The notes under the pieces are model-generated. The model ran no database searches. It saw nothing but the letters and a program-made list of their open reading frames with translations, and was not told the origin of the DNA. The translations under genes were made by a program, and so were the position numbers. This document shows, in pieces, positions 1 through 6,311 of a stretch of 7,912 nt of DNA. The DNA is taken from NCBI GenBank assembly GCA_944390505.1, contig CALXQF010000055.1, positions 1 to 7,912 on the forward strand, in the 5' to 3' direction. This DNA comes from an uncultured Clostridia bacterium (lineage in GTDB: Bacteria > Bacillota > Clostridia > TANB77 > CAG-508). Numbering within the stretch: the first letter of the stretch is position 1; each line of letters starts with the position of its first letter.

Positions 1-63
1 CTCTGATTCACCAGCAAATGCAGCTCTTAAATTAGCTTCTGTTTTTGATCCTTTTAATTCCAT
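1..63 (-). CDS. rbr: Rubrerythrin, N-terminal fragment (runs off the left edge)
   Basis: The 21 visible codons read MELKGSKTEANLRAAFAGESE. This matches the conserved start of rubrerythrins (LKGTKTEKNL..AFAGES), where the last Glu of the AGES segment is a di-iron ligand. Rubrerythrin is a cytoplasmic peroxidase of anaerobes: a four-helix di-iron domain followed by a rubredoxin-like domain reduces hydrogen peroxide. The rest of the protein lies outside the window, so its length and C-terminal rubredoxin domain cannot be checked. The ATG start is well supported by AGGAGGA at 71-77, seven bases upstream. The upstream region holds two palindromes of Fur/PerR type, which fits peroxide- or iron-controlled expression. 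The identification rests on a short but very characteristic segment. Confidence 0.85.
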   Translation of the reverse strand, partial: MELKGSKTEANLRAAFAGESE

Positions 64-90
64 TCCTTTTTCCTCCTAATCAATTAATTT

Positions 91-102
91 GAGAATATTC
101 TC
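91..102. promoter_or_regulatory. Palindrome GAGAATATTCTC, possible Fur/PerR-family operator half
   Basis: A perfect 12-bp palindrome 28 bp upstream of the rubrerythrin start codon. It shares the GAGAAT/ATTCTC arms with the larger palindrome at 169-183 but lacks the central single base of the canonical 7-1-7 Fur/PerR box. It lies between the likely promoter and the ribosome binding site, where a bound repressor would block transcription. The operator role is inferred from arm similarity and position. Confidence 0.45.
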
Positions 103-138
103 TTTTTAATATTAATTTTGCTTAAGTTTTCGCATTAA

Positions 139-166
139 TTTATAAATAATTTTTTTCTATCATTAA
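139..166 (-). promoter_or_regulatory. Possible rubrerythrin promoter
   Basis: On the minus strand, TTAATG (166-161) and TATAAA (144-139) are separated by 16 bp. The -35 is a poor match and the -10 a good one. The Fur/PerR-like palindrome at 169-183 sits immediately upstream of this -35. The region is very AT-rich, so the assignment is tentative. Confidence 0.3.
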
Positions 167-168
167 TC

Positions 169-183
169 TGAGAATGATTCTCA
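169..183. promoter_or_regulatory. Fur/PerR-type box TGAGAATGATTCTCA
   Basis: A perfect 7-1-7 inverted repeat (TGAGAAT G ATTCTCA), the architecture of Fur and PerR boxes (Fur TGATAATNATTATCA; PerR TTATAATNATTATAA). It differs from the Fur consensus at one position per arm. It lies about 105 bp upstream of the rubrerythrin start, and its arms recur at 91-102. Rubrerythrins are known PerR targets in clostridia, so PerR is a natural candidate, but which family member binds cannot be told from the sequence. Confidence 0.65.
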
Positions 184-262
184 TTTTTCTATCCAAATCA
201 TATATCAATTTTAGAGAAAAGTCAATAGAACTGCTAAAAATCATCTTTTCTTTAAAAACATT

Positions 263-1066
263 TTATTTTAAATGGGAATTGTAATAAATTTCCTCTATAA
301 TTTCTTTACCTGTCATTTCACAAGGAATATTCATTCGTTTGATAAAATCACTATCAAAATCATTAAAATAATTGATGCCAATATCATATACTTGAAAATC
401 AATACCATTATTTTTTAAAGCTCTTACTGTTTCAGCTGTATAAGCACCATAAGGATAAGCAAAAACTTTTAAATCTTGCTTTCCTAAATATTTTTCAATC
501 ATTTCGTAAGACTCTTTTACATCATCACGTAATTCCCTAACAGGACGTTTGTTATAAAAAACATGTTTTTTATTATGACTAAATATCTCTACAAGTCCAC
601 TATTTTGCATTTCTAAACATTCTTCCCATCCTAAATATTTTATTCCATCAATTTCCTTACCTATATTATCAGTTACTATAAAAATAGAAGCTTTTACATG
701 ATACTTTTTCAAAATGGGGTAGATATATTCGTAATTACTATAATATCCATCATCAAATGTAATCACTATAGGTTTAGAAGGAAGTTCCATTTTTCCTTTA
801 TTAGCCGCATCTAATTCTTTCATAGACATTATGGTATACCCATTATTTAAAAAAGTTTTGACATTTTCTTCAAAGCTTTCAGGAGTGTTAATATATTCAA
901 AGTTATTTGGGTCAGTATCAGGAACTGTAGCGACAAAATCATGATATAGCAACACAGGAATTGAAATATTAGGTCTTTGCCTATATTGATAGTAGTTAAA
1001 AATATTGATTGCAACAATAATGACAGCTATCAAACAGAGAATGATAATTATTTTTTTTCTATTCAA
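263..1066 (-). CDS. Membrane-anchored polysaccharide deacetylase (NodB domain, CE4)
   Basis: The 267-residue product has an N-terminal signal anchor (about residues 5-22, after NRKK) and an extracytoplasmic NodB-homology domain. Visible CE4 motifs are TFDDG (103-107, with D105 as likely base and D106 as metal ligand), SHNKKH (163-168, the two metal-binding histidines) and YPYG (204-207). The opening IPVLLYHDF segment resembles IcaB/PgaB-type deacetylases, which remove acetyl groups from poly-N-acetylglucosamine outside the membrane. The start is TTG: GAGGTG at 1075-1080 lies eight bases upstream and no in-frame ATG is nearby. The gene is divergent from a family-2 glycosyltransferase, which supports a joint role in making a partly deacetylated surface polysaccharide. 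A peptidoglycan or chitin-oligomer substrate cannot be excluded. Confidence 0.85.
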   Translation of the reverse strand: MNRKKIIIILCLIAVIIVAINIFNYYQYRQRPNISIPVLLYHDFVATVPDTDPNNFEYINTPESFEENVKTFLNNGYTIMSMKELDAANKGKMELPSKPIVITFDDGYYSNYEYIYPILKKYHVKASIFIVTDNIGKEIDGIKYLGWEECLEMQNSGLVEIFSHNKKHVFYNKRPVRELRDDVKESYEMIEKYLGKQDLKVFAYPYGAYTAETVRALKNNGIDFQVYDIGINYFNDFDSDFIKRMNIPCEMTGKEIIEEIYYNSHLK

Positions 1067-1159
1067 TTTTGATACACCTCTTTTTTTATATATCTTAATT
1101 AATATGCTTCAATTTCATATACCTGTTTTTAATACTCTTCATTTAATGCACATTGATAT

Positions 1160-1165
1160 ATTATA
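1160..1165 (-). promoter_or_regulatory. Possible -10 element for the deacetylase gene
   Basis: A perfect TATAAT on the minus strand, about 95 bp upstream of the deacetylase start. The -35 at 17-bp spacing (TATCAG) is poor, so this is a candidate only. The divergent region 1067-1253 otherwise holds no gene; short frames in it are AT-rich noise. Confidence 0.3.
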
Positions 1166-1216
1166 TTCTTTTTCAACATTTTCTGATACTTATTGTTGTT
1201 AACATATTCACAATTT

Positions 1217-1223
1217 TTCGACA
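1217..1223 (-). promoter_or_regulatory. Spo0A-box-like heptamer TGTCGAA
   Basis: The minus strand reads TGTCGAA, a full match to the 0A-box core. It is in the divergent region 31 bp before the glycosyltransferase start. The octamer ATTTTTCG also occurs twice here (1213-1220 and 1223-1230), ten bases apart and so on the same helix face. Spo0A control of biofilm and surface polysaccharide genes is known in Bacillota, but a seven-base match can be chance. Confidence 0.3.
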
Positions 1224-1253
1224 TTTTTCGTATCATACAGTGAGGTGAGAAAA

Positions 1254-2528
1254 ATGTTTTTAATAACAACAATGATTGCATTATTGTGCCTTGTAGTGTC
1301 AATATGCATCAATGTTAATTGGATTAATGATATAGCATGTTATTTTGGATATTTTTTGGCAATCTATTTAGTAACTTTTATTGCTTTAATTCCAGGTTTT
1401 AATTATGTGTTTCATTTTGTTAGCTTGCTTTTTGAGAAAAAAACAAAAAAGCAATGTGTTAAAAAAGAGCAAGATGTTACCATTTTAATACCAGTCTATA
1501 ATGCAAAAGAAACAATCAAAGAAACACTAGAGTCTATTCAAAAGCAAAAATATTGTGGAGATATTTTTGTAAAGATTATCGATGATGGTTCAACAGATGG
1601 AACTTTAGCATTACTAAAGTCAATGGAATTAGACTCAAATACAACTATCATAGAAGCTACGCATCAAGGAAAATCATCAGCATTAAATAAGGCATTACAA
1701 ACAGTAAAAACAGATTATACCATTACAGTAGATGCAGATACTGTTTTACATCCTTTAGCAGTTAGAAATATCATGAGCCAATTAATGAATTCTGATGAAA
1801 AAACAGTAGCAGTAGCTGGATGTATATTTGTGAAAAATGCTAAAAAGAGTTTTATTACCAAATTACAAGAATGGGATTATACTTTAGGAATATTTGGTGT
1901 AAAATTTGTGCAAGGAAATTATCAATCTGCACTAGTTGCACAAGGCGCTTTTAGTGCTTACAAAACCAAAATGTTAAAAGAAATTGGTGGTTGGGAAAAT
2001 TGCATAGGAGAAGACATTGTTTTAACTTGGCAATTACTAGCAAAAGGTTATGAAACAGGATTTGCTAAAAATGCTATTGCTTATACAGAGGTTCCAGAAA
2101 AATATAGAGACTTAGGCAAGCAAAGAAAAAGATGGGCTAGAGGAATGATTGAGGCTTTTAAAAGGGTCAAAATATTAGGAACTAAAAAATTGAATATGAA
2201 ATCTAGATTCTTAATGTGTCTTAATATATTTTTCCCTTTGATAGATTTAGCACTTCTCATTTTTGTACCACTAGGATTAATTTTATTAGCTTTAGGAAAT
2301 CCATTATTAATTAGCTGGATTTCATTACTGGTTATTCCACTTGGATTACTACTTTGCTTATTAATTGAAATTAGAAGAAAAAATATGCTAAAAGAAATTG
2401 ATTGCAAATTAGAAAAAAGAAGCATATTAGCATTTATTGTTTATGTTTTATTATATGCAGTAATTTTAGCTCCTTATTGCTTAATTGGCTATATTTCAGA
2501 ATTATTCAATTGCAAAAAAGAATGGTAA
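1254..2528 (+). CDS. Membrane family-2 glycosyltransferase (poly-N-acetylglucosamine synthase-like)
   Basis: A processive GT2 synthase of the PgaC/IcaA/NodC/hyaluronan-synthase type, 424 residues from the ATG. It has two N-terminal membrane segments, then a cytoplasmic catalytic domain starting VTILIPVYNA. Key residues, counted from the ATG, are DD (110-111), DAD (160-162, UDP-sugar and metal binding), GED (252-254, catalytic base) and QRKRW (290-294, the QxxRW motif of processive enzymes). Two to three C-terminal membrane helices follow. A GTG at 1245 would add three residues, but it lies inside the ribosome binding site GAGGTGA (1242-1248), which is ideally spaced for ATG 1254. The divergent deacetylase suggests a poly-N-acetylglucosamine-like product. 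No PgaD/IcaD-type partner is seen. Cellulose or hyaluronan synthesis is less likely given that neighbour. Confidence 0.88.
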   Translation: MFLITTMIALLCLVVSICINVNWINDIACYFGYFLAIYLVTFIALIPGFNYVFHFVSLLFEKKTKKQCVKKEQDVTILIPVYNAKETIKETLESIQKQKYCGDIFVKIIDDGSTDGTLALLKSMELDSNTTIIEATHQGKSSALNKALQTVKTDYTITVDADTVLHPLAVRNIMSQLMNSDEKTVAVAGCIFVKNAKKSFITKLQEWDYTLGIFGVKFVQGNYQSALVAQGAFSAYKTKMLKEIGGWENCIGEDIVLTWQLLAKGYETGFAKNAIAYTEVPEKYRDLGKQRKRWARGMIEAFKRVKILGTKKLNMKSRFLMCLNIFFPLIDLALLIFVPLGLILLALGNPLLISWISLLVIPLGLLLCLLIEIRRKNMLKEIDCKLEKRSILAFIVYVLLYAVILAPYCLIGYISELFNCKKEW

Positions 2529-2537
2529 TATTATAAA

Positions 2538-2576
2538 AATTGTTCTAGAATATTTATTTTATATTCTAGAACAATT
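2538..2576. terminator. Bidirectional hairpin between convergent genes
   Basis: A perfect 16-bp inverted repeat (2538-2553 with 2561-2576) around a seven-base T-rich loop. It lies 9 bp after the glycosyltransferase stop and 3 bp after the feoB stop. The minus-strand exit reads into TTTTATAA, giving a modest U-tract for feoB; the plus-strand exit (CTATTAAAT) is weaker. The stem is AT-rich with two TCTAGA cores. A shared terminator is the simplest reading. Confidence 0.75.
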
Positions 2577-2579
2577 CTA

Positions 2580-4842
2580 TTAAATAATCAATTGAACAAC
2601 ATTCCAAACCCCAGTAGTCAACATACATAGCACAATTCCACAAACAGTAGGTAGTAGAAAGGCAAGCACAGACCATTTTAGACCACCTGCTTCTTTTTTG
2701 ATAGTCATTAAAGTAGTAGCACAAGGAAAATGTAATAAAGTAAAAATCATTACATTAATGGCAGTAAGCAAAGTCCATCCGTTTTGGACTAATATTTGAC
2801 CAATTTCAGTGATATTATCCATATCAACTAACATTCCTTTTTGCATATAACTCATTAAAATAATAGGCAACACAATTTCATTAGCAGGAAGCCCTAACAA
2901 AAATGCAGTTAAAATATAGCCGGTCTAATCCCATTAATTTTGCAAATGGATCTAAAAAGCTTGCTACATAAGTTAAAATGCTAACATCTCCAATTGTAAT
3001 ATTAGCAAATAGCCAAATAACAAGACCTGCTGGAACTGCAACTGTAATGGCTCTACCTAATACAAATAGTGTTCTATCGAAAATGGAGCGGATTAATACT
3101 TTTCCGATTTGTGGTTTCCTATAAGGTGGTAGTTCTAGCATGAAAGACGAAGGAACTCCTTTTAAAATGGTCTTAGACAAAAGTTTCGAAATCCATAAAG
3201 TCATGAATACCCCTAATAAAACAACAAGTAATACAATGACAGTAGAGATAAAAGAAGAAGCAAAACCACTTGCCACAGTACTTCCTATAAATATGGTAGC
3301 AATCGTAATTAAAAAAGGAAACCTTCCATTACATGGTACAAAAGCATTTGTTAAAATAGCAATTAGCTTTTCTCTAGGTGAATCAATAATTCTAGCCCCT
3401 ACCACGCCAGCTGCATTACAACCAAATCCCATGCACATGGTAAGTGCCTGTTTTCCGGAACTACATGCTTTTTGAAAGAAGTTATCTAAATTAAATGCAA
3501 TTCTAGGCAAATATCCCAAATCTTCTAATAAAGTAAACAATGGAAAGAAAATAGCCATAGGTGGAAGCATAACAGCAATAACCCATGTTAAAGTAGTGTA
3601 AATTCCGTCAATCAATACACTAATCAGCCAATCTGGAGAGTGCAGGCTTTCTAAAACCCATAGCAATTTTGTTTGTAGCCATGCAAACAAATCGGACAAT
3701 AAACTAGACGGATAATTTGCTCCAACAATAGTAATCCAAAAAATCACCCCTAAAAACAAAATCATAATAGGAATTCCAAATTTTTTGGATGTTAAAATTT
3801 TATCAATTTTTCTGTCACGTTCATGATAAGTTTGATTATCATAGGTACAAACATCCCTACATAAAGTTTCCGCCTCAAAAATAATAGTTGATACAATTTG
3901 ATCTCGTATTTCATCAGAATGTGTAAGACCTTCACTGGAAAGCTCTGATTTGACAAGAAGCAATTTTAATGCAAGTTCTTCATTATCTAGCAAATGAATA
4001 TGTAAGTTTGTTTCAATAGAATGAAGAATTTTTTGGTCCCCATCTATTAATTTTAAGCAAACCCATCTGGTCAAATTTTTTCTTTCTTTTGGCAAAATTT
4101 CAGACACAGTAGGAGATAGAAAAGTAATCTGTTTTTCTATGCTACTTGGATAGCAAATTTGGTGTGTATTAAGCGTTACTTGATAAATTTCATTGCTTTG
4201 CTTGTTGTTTAAATTATGAACTTCTTCCTGCGAATTAATTATATCATTAACAGCATTTTCCTGTGTAAGGTGGGTATGAGAGTGAATACATACCTCATTT
4301 ACTTTTTCCATTAACTTTTTGAGAGTTTTCTTTTTTCTTGCAACAATTCCAATCACAGGAATACCAAGTAATTTTTCCAACAATTTAAAATGAATATGAA
4401 TTCCTTTCTTTCTGGCTTCATCTAGTAAATTTACACATAAAACTACATTAGGTGTAATTTCCATTACCTGATAAAGTAAATTCAAATTTCTTTCCAAGCA
4501 AGTTGCATCAACAATCACAACAGTAGCATCTGCATTGCCAAAACAAATATAGTCCCTTGCAATTTCCTCTTCTTCGGAATGTGACATAATAGAATAAGTA
4601 CCAGGAATGTCTACTAATAAAAAGTTTTTGTTTTGAAAATGGCAAATACCAGTTGCATTAGCAACTGTTTTACCAGGCCAGTTACCAGTATGTTGATGCA
4701 TACCAGTCAATCCGTTAAATACAGTTGATTTTCCAACATTTGGGTTACCAGCAATAGCAATTGTATAATCACAGCCAATTACTTTTTCAAAAGCATCTTT
4801 TTGATTTAATTGATGACCTGTAGAGTTAGCAGTAAGTCCCAT
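2580..4842 (-). CDS. feoB: Ferrous iron transporter FeoB, with a +1 shift at a CGG codon
   Basis: FeoB is the membrane Fe2+ uptake protein with an N-terminal G domain. After a clostridial-type leader (MGLTANSTGH) come G1 GNPNVGKST (32-40), the switch I region NWPGKT (54-59), G3 DIPG (78-81), G4 NLLD (138-141), a helical spacer domain and the multi-helix permease with GFGCN and VPCNGRFPF. The first frame runs 653 codons and goes off-register at GAC CGG C (2925-2919). Removing one C gives LDGYILTAFLLGLPANEIV, the normal family sequence, and continues to the stop at 2580, for 753 residues in total. Without the shift, about 110 C-terminal residues, including membrane segments, are lost. The ATG has AGGAGA 12 bases upstream. 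The gene is downstream of feoA, 62 bp away, with no evident separate promoter. Confidence 0.93.
2920..2925 (-). other. feoB frameshift site GAC-CGG-C
   Basis: In the upstream frame codon 640 is GAC (Asp) and codon 641 is CGG (2922-2920). Family conservation requires Asp-Gly, that is GAC GGC, so one C (2922 or 2923, indistinguishable) is surplus. Both frames are otherwise clean right up to this point, so the break is sharply located. It matches the sites at 4987-4989 and 5528-5530. Confidence 0.85.
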
Positions 4843-4904
4843 AAAATAGTATTATCTCCTTTCATTTTCAATCATCTATAATAAAGTTTTTGCTTGAATT
4901 ATAG

Positions 4905-5136
4905 TTATTTTTGTATCACAATTTTTTCAGCATCTTTTTTGCGAAGTGCAATGATGGTTCCACGAACTTCATAAGCAGTCGGGTCACCGACTGGGACTGA
5001 TAAGAATAGGAGTAATATAAGTACCTTTTATTAATCCTAAATCTAGTAGCCTTCTTCTCAAAGATCCTGTGCAATTTAAACTCTCAATTTCTACTTTAGT
5101 GTTTATACCTGCGCTATTCAAAGTATCTTGCTTCAT
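4905..5136 (-). CDS. feoA: Ferrous iron transport protein FeoA, with a +1 shift at a CGG codon
   Basis: FeoA is a small cytoplasmic SH3-like protein that works with FeoB. The frame from ATG 5136 reads through the hallmark LRRRLLDLGLIKG (26-38) and ITPILISPS, then hits CGG TGA, stopping after 50 residues. Skipping the C at 4989 gives SPSGDPTAYEVRGTIIALR, exactly the FeoA C-terminal signature, ending at 4905 for a total of 76 residues, normal for the family. The ribosome binding site GGAGGT (5156-5151) is 14 bases from the ATG, rather far, but there is no in-frame start between. The gene heads the feoAB operon. An earlier placement of the extra base (in CCC at 4993-4995) would give SPVGDP instead and is also possible; SPSGDP is the more typical form. 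Confidence 0.88.
4984..4992 (-). other. feoA frameshift site AGT-CGG-TGA
   Basis: Codon 49 is AGT (4992-4990), codon 50 is CGG (4989-4987) and the next is an in-frame TGA (4986-4984). Skipping one C turns CGG TGA into GGT GAC, the Gly-Asp of SPSGDP. A stop directly after the shift codon means unshifted translation would be aborted at once. Confidence 0.75.
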
Positions 5137-5173
5137 ATTTTTCTTTTTGTACCTCCAATAATTTTAATAGTTC

Positions 5174-5202
5174 ATTTTATTTTATGTTGTGTTTCATGGA
5201 AA
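5174..5202 (-). promoter_or_regulatory. Promoter of the feoAB operon
   Basis: On the minus strand, TTTCCA (5202-5197) and TAAAAT (5179-5174) are separated by exactly 17 bp. The -35 matches four and the -10 five of six consensus bases. The predicted start is about 30 bp upstream of the feoA ATG, leaving room for the ribosome binding site GGAGGT. Its -35 lies within the inverted repeat at 5190-5211. Confidence 0.5.
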
Positions 5203-5211
5203 GGTGAAACA
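5190..5211. promoter_or_regulatory. Inverted repeat TGTTTCA-N8-TGAAACA over the feo promoter
   Basis: Two perfect 7-bp arms flank eight bases that contain the feo -35 element. That geometry suits a repressor operator. It does not resemble the Fur box (TGATAATNATTATCA) or the GAGAAT/ATTCTC palindromes upstream of rubrerythrin, so a different metal or redox regulator, or no regulator at all, is possible. Confidence 0.4.
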
Positions 5212-5279
5212 AATTAAAACTGCATGACATAGCTTTATAAATTCTTAAGAAATTACCTACTGTTTTCTTAATAAAGTTA

Positions 5280-5288
5280 TGGTACAAT
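5280..5288 (+). promoter_or_regulatory. Extended -10 promoter of the ABC exporter operon
   Basis: TGGTACAAT is an extended -10 (TGN plus TACAAT, five of six matches). The -35 at 17-bp spacing (CTGTTT, 5260-5265) is weak, as is common for extended -10 promoters. A perfect palindrome TTCTTAAGAA (5242-5251) lies just upstream. Transcription would start near 5295, giving a leader of about 105 nt. Confidence 0.5.
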
Positions 5289-5401
5289 AAATGCGAAATA
5301 AGGGTGGAGAAATTTAGCAACATAAAAATGCAATAATCATTGGTAACGATGAACAGCCATCCAATAAAAGTGATACTAAAATAGGAAAATAGGAGGTCAA
5401 T
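5289..5401 (+). other. Leader of the ABC exporter operon, with possible short peptide
   Basis: This stretch precedes the ATPase gene. GGGTGGAG (5302-5309) resembles a ribosome binding site but is followed at once by only a ten-codon frame (GTG GAG AAA TTT AGC..., ending CAA TAA). A second frame further on reads NAIIIGNDEQPSNKSDTKIGK and then a stop at 5382-5384, but has no start codon; one more A in the A-run at 5324-5328 would join the two. I see no clear terminator or riboswitch fold. A leader peptide is speculative. The real gene's AGGAGGT is at 5391-5397. Confidence 0.25.
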
Positions 5402-6311
5402 ATGGGAGAACTAATATTGAAATGCAAAGATTTGCATAAAAAATTAGGCAAAAAAGAAATTTTGAAAGGAGTATCAGTCGAGCTTTATCAAGGAGATATT
5501 TTAGGATTTATAGGACCAAATGGTGCACGGAAAAACTACCACAATAAAGTTAATTTTAGGCTTACAAGGAATTACCAGTGGTCAAGTAACAATTAATGGA
5601 TATGATATTGAAAAACAATTTACAAGGGCAATAGAAAATGTAGGAGCCATTATTGAAAATCCGGATTTATATATGTACCTAACAGGATATGAAAATTTAA
5701 AATTAGTAGCCAACATGTATTCTGGAATTACACAAGAAAGAATTATGGAAGTTGTAAAATTAGTAAAACTAGAAAATCGTATTCATGACAAAGTATCCAA
5801 ATATTCTTTAGGAATGAGGCAAAGGCTAGGAGTAGCACAAGCAATTTTGCATAGACCAAATTTACTTATCTTAGATGAACCAACCAATGGATTAGACCCA
5901 GAAGGCATTAAAGAAATGAGAGACTTACTAAAAGATTTAGCAAAAAATCATAAAATGGCAATTTTCATTTCTAGCCATAATTTAGCAGAAATGGAAACAT
6001 TATGTAATAAAGTATGTATTATTCAAAATGGAGAAGTACTAGAAACAAATGAGATTACAAAATTAAAGAAAACAGCACAAACTCACTATAAAGTTGTAGT
6101 AGATAATACACAAAAAATCAAAGAACTGCTAGCTTACCCAGTAGAAATAGAAAATGAAACAAATATGCTAGTAGATGTGACAAGAGAACAAATTCCAGAA
6201 GTAGTGAAAGTTTTAGTAAAGCATGACATCAAAATTTATGAAGTACATGAAGAACAAATGTCATTAGAAGATGCATTCTTAAAAAAGACAGGGGGTAATA
6301 TCATTGATTAG
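5402..6311 (+). CDS. ABC exporter ATP-binding protein, with a +1 shift at a CGG codon
   Basis: The ATPase subunit of a BcrA/CcmA-like ABC-2 exporter, 302 residues once the frame is joined. The first frame stops after 64 codons. It reads GFIGPNGA and then CGG where Walker A needs GGA. Skipping the C at 5528 gives GPNGAGKTTTIK (Walker A, 38-49) and continues through the Q-loop region GAIIENP, signature YSLGMRQR (134-141), Walker B LLILDEP (154-160) and H-loop ISSHN (190-194). A C-terminal domain of about 80 residues follows, as usual for this group. The start ATG 5402 follows AGGAGGT (5391-5397). The 3' end overlaps the permease gene by eight bases, indicating translational coupling. The substrate is unknown; relatives export antimicrobial peptides or confer resistance to them. 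Confidence 0.9.
5525..5531 (+). other. ABC ATPase frameshift site GCA-CGG-A in Walker A
   Basis: Codon 42 is GCA and codon 43 is CGG (5528-5530). The invariant Walker A Gly (GGA, 5529-5531) appears only if the C at 5528 is skipped. This C is not part of a homopolymer, so a simple run-length error does not explain it. The +1 frame is open on both sides and reads straight into the remaining ATPase motifs. Confidence 0.9.

Noticed and set aside
215..251. AGAAAAG/CTTTTCT pair after the deacetylase as a terminator
   Set aside because: The stem is only seven A/T-rich pairs with a 23-base loop and no good U-tract.
1005..1202. A 65-codon plus-strand open frame overlapping the 5' end of the deacetylase gene
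   Set aside because: It has no ribosome binding site, overlaps a well-supported gene on the other strand, and has a Phe/Ile/His-rich composition typical of AT-rich antisense noise.
2081..2425. A 114-codon minus-strand frame inside the glycosyltransferase
   Set aside because: It is a shadow of the conserved catalytic and membrane regions on the plus strand.
2580..2900. A separate small membrane protein of 106 residues starting MLGLPANEIV
   Set aside because: LGLPANEIVLPI is internal FeoB sequence and joins directly to the upstream frame after removing one base, so it is the C-terminal part of FeoB and not a separate gene.
3140..3475. A 111-codon plus-strand frame inside feoB
   Set aside because: It is antisense to a conserved FeoB membrane region and has no recognisable domain or start signal.
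2919..5531. Classical slippery-sequence frameshifting at the three breaks
   Set aside because: The preceding codons GAC, GCA and AGT would re-pair poorly after a one-base slip, and no heptameric slippery site is present. If recoding is real it must depend on the CGG codon itself.
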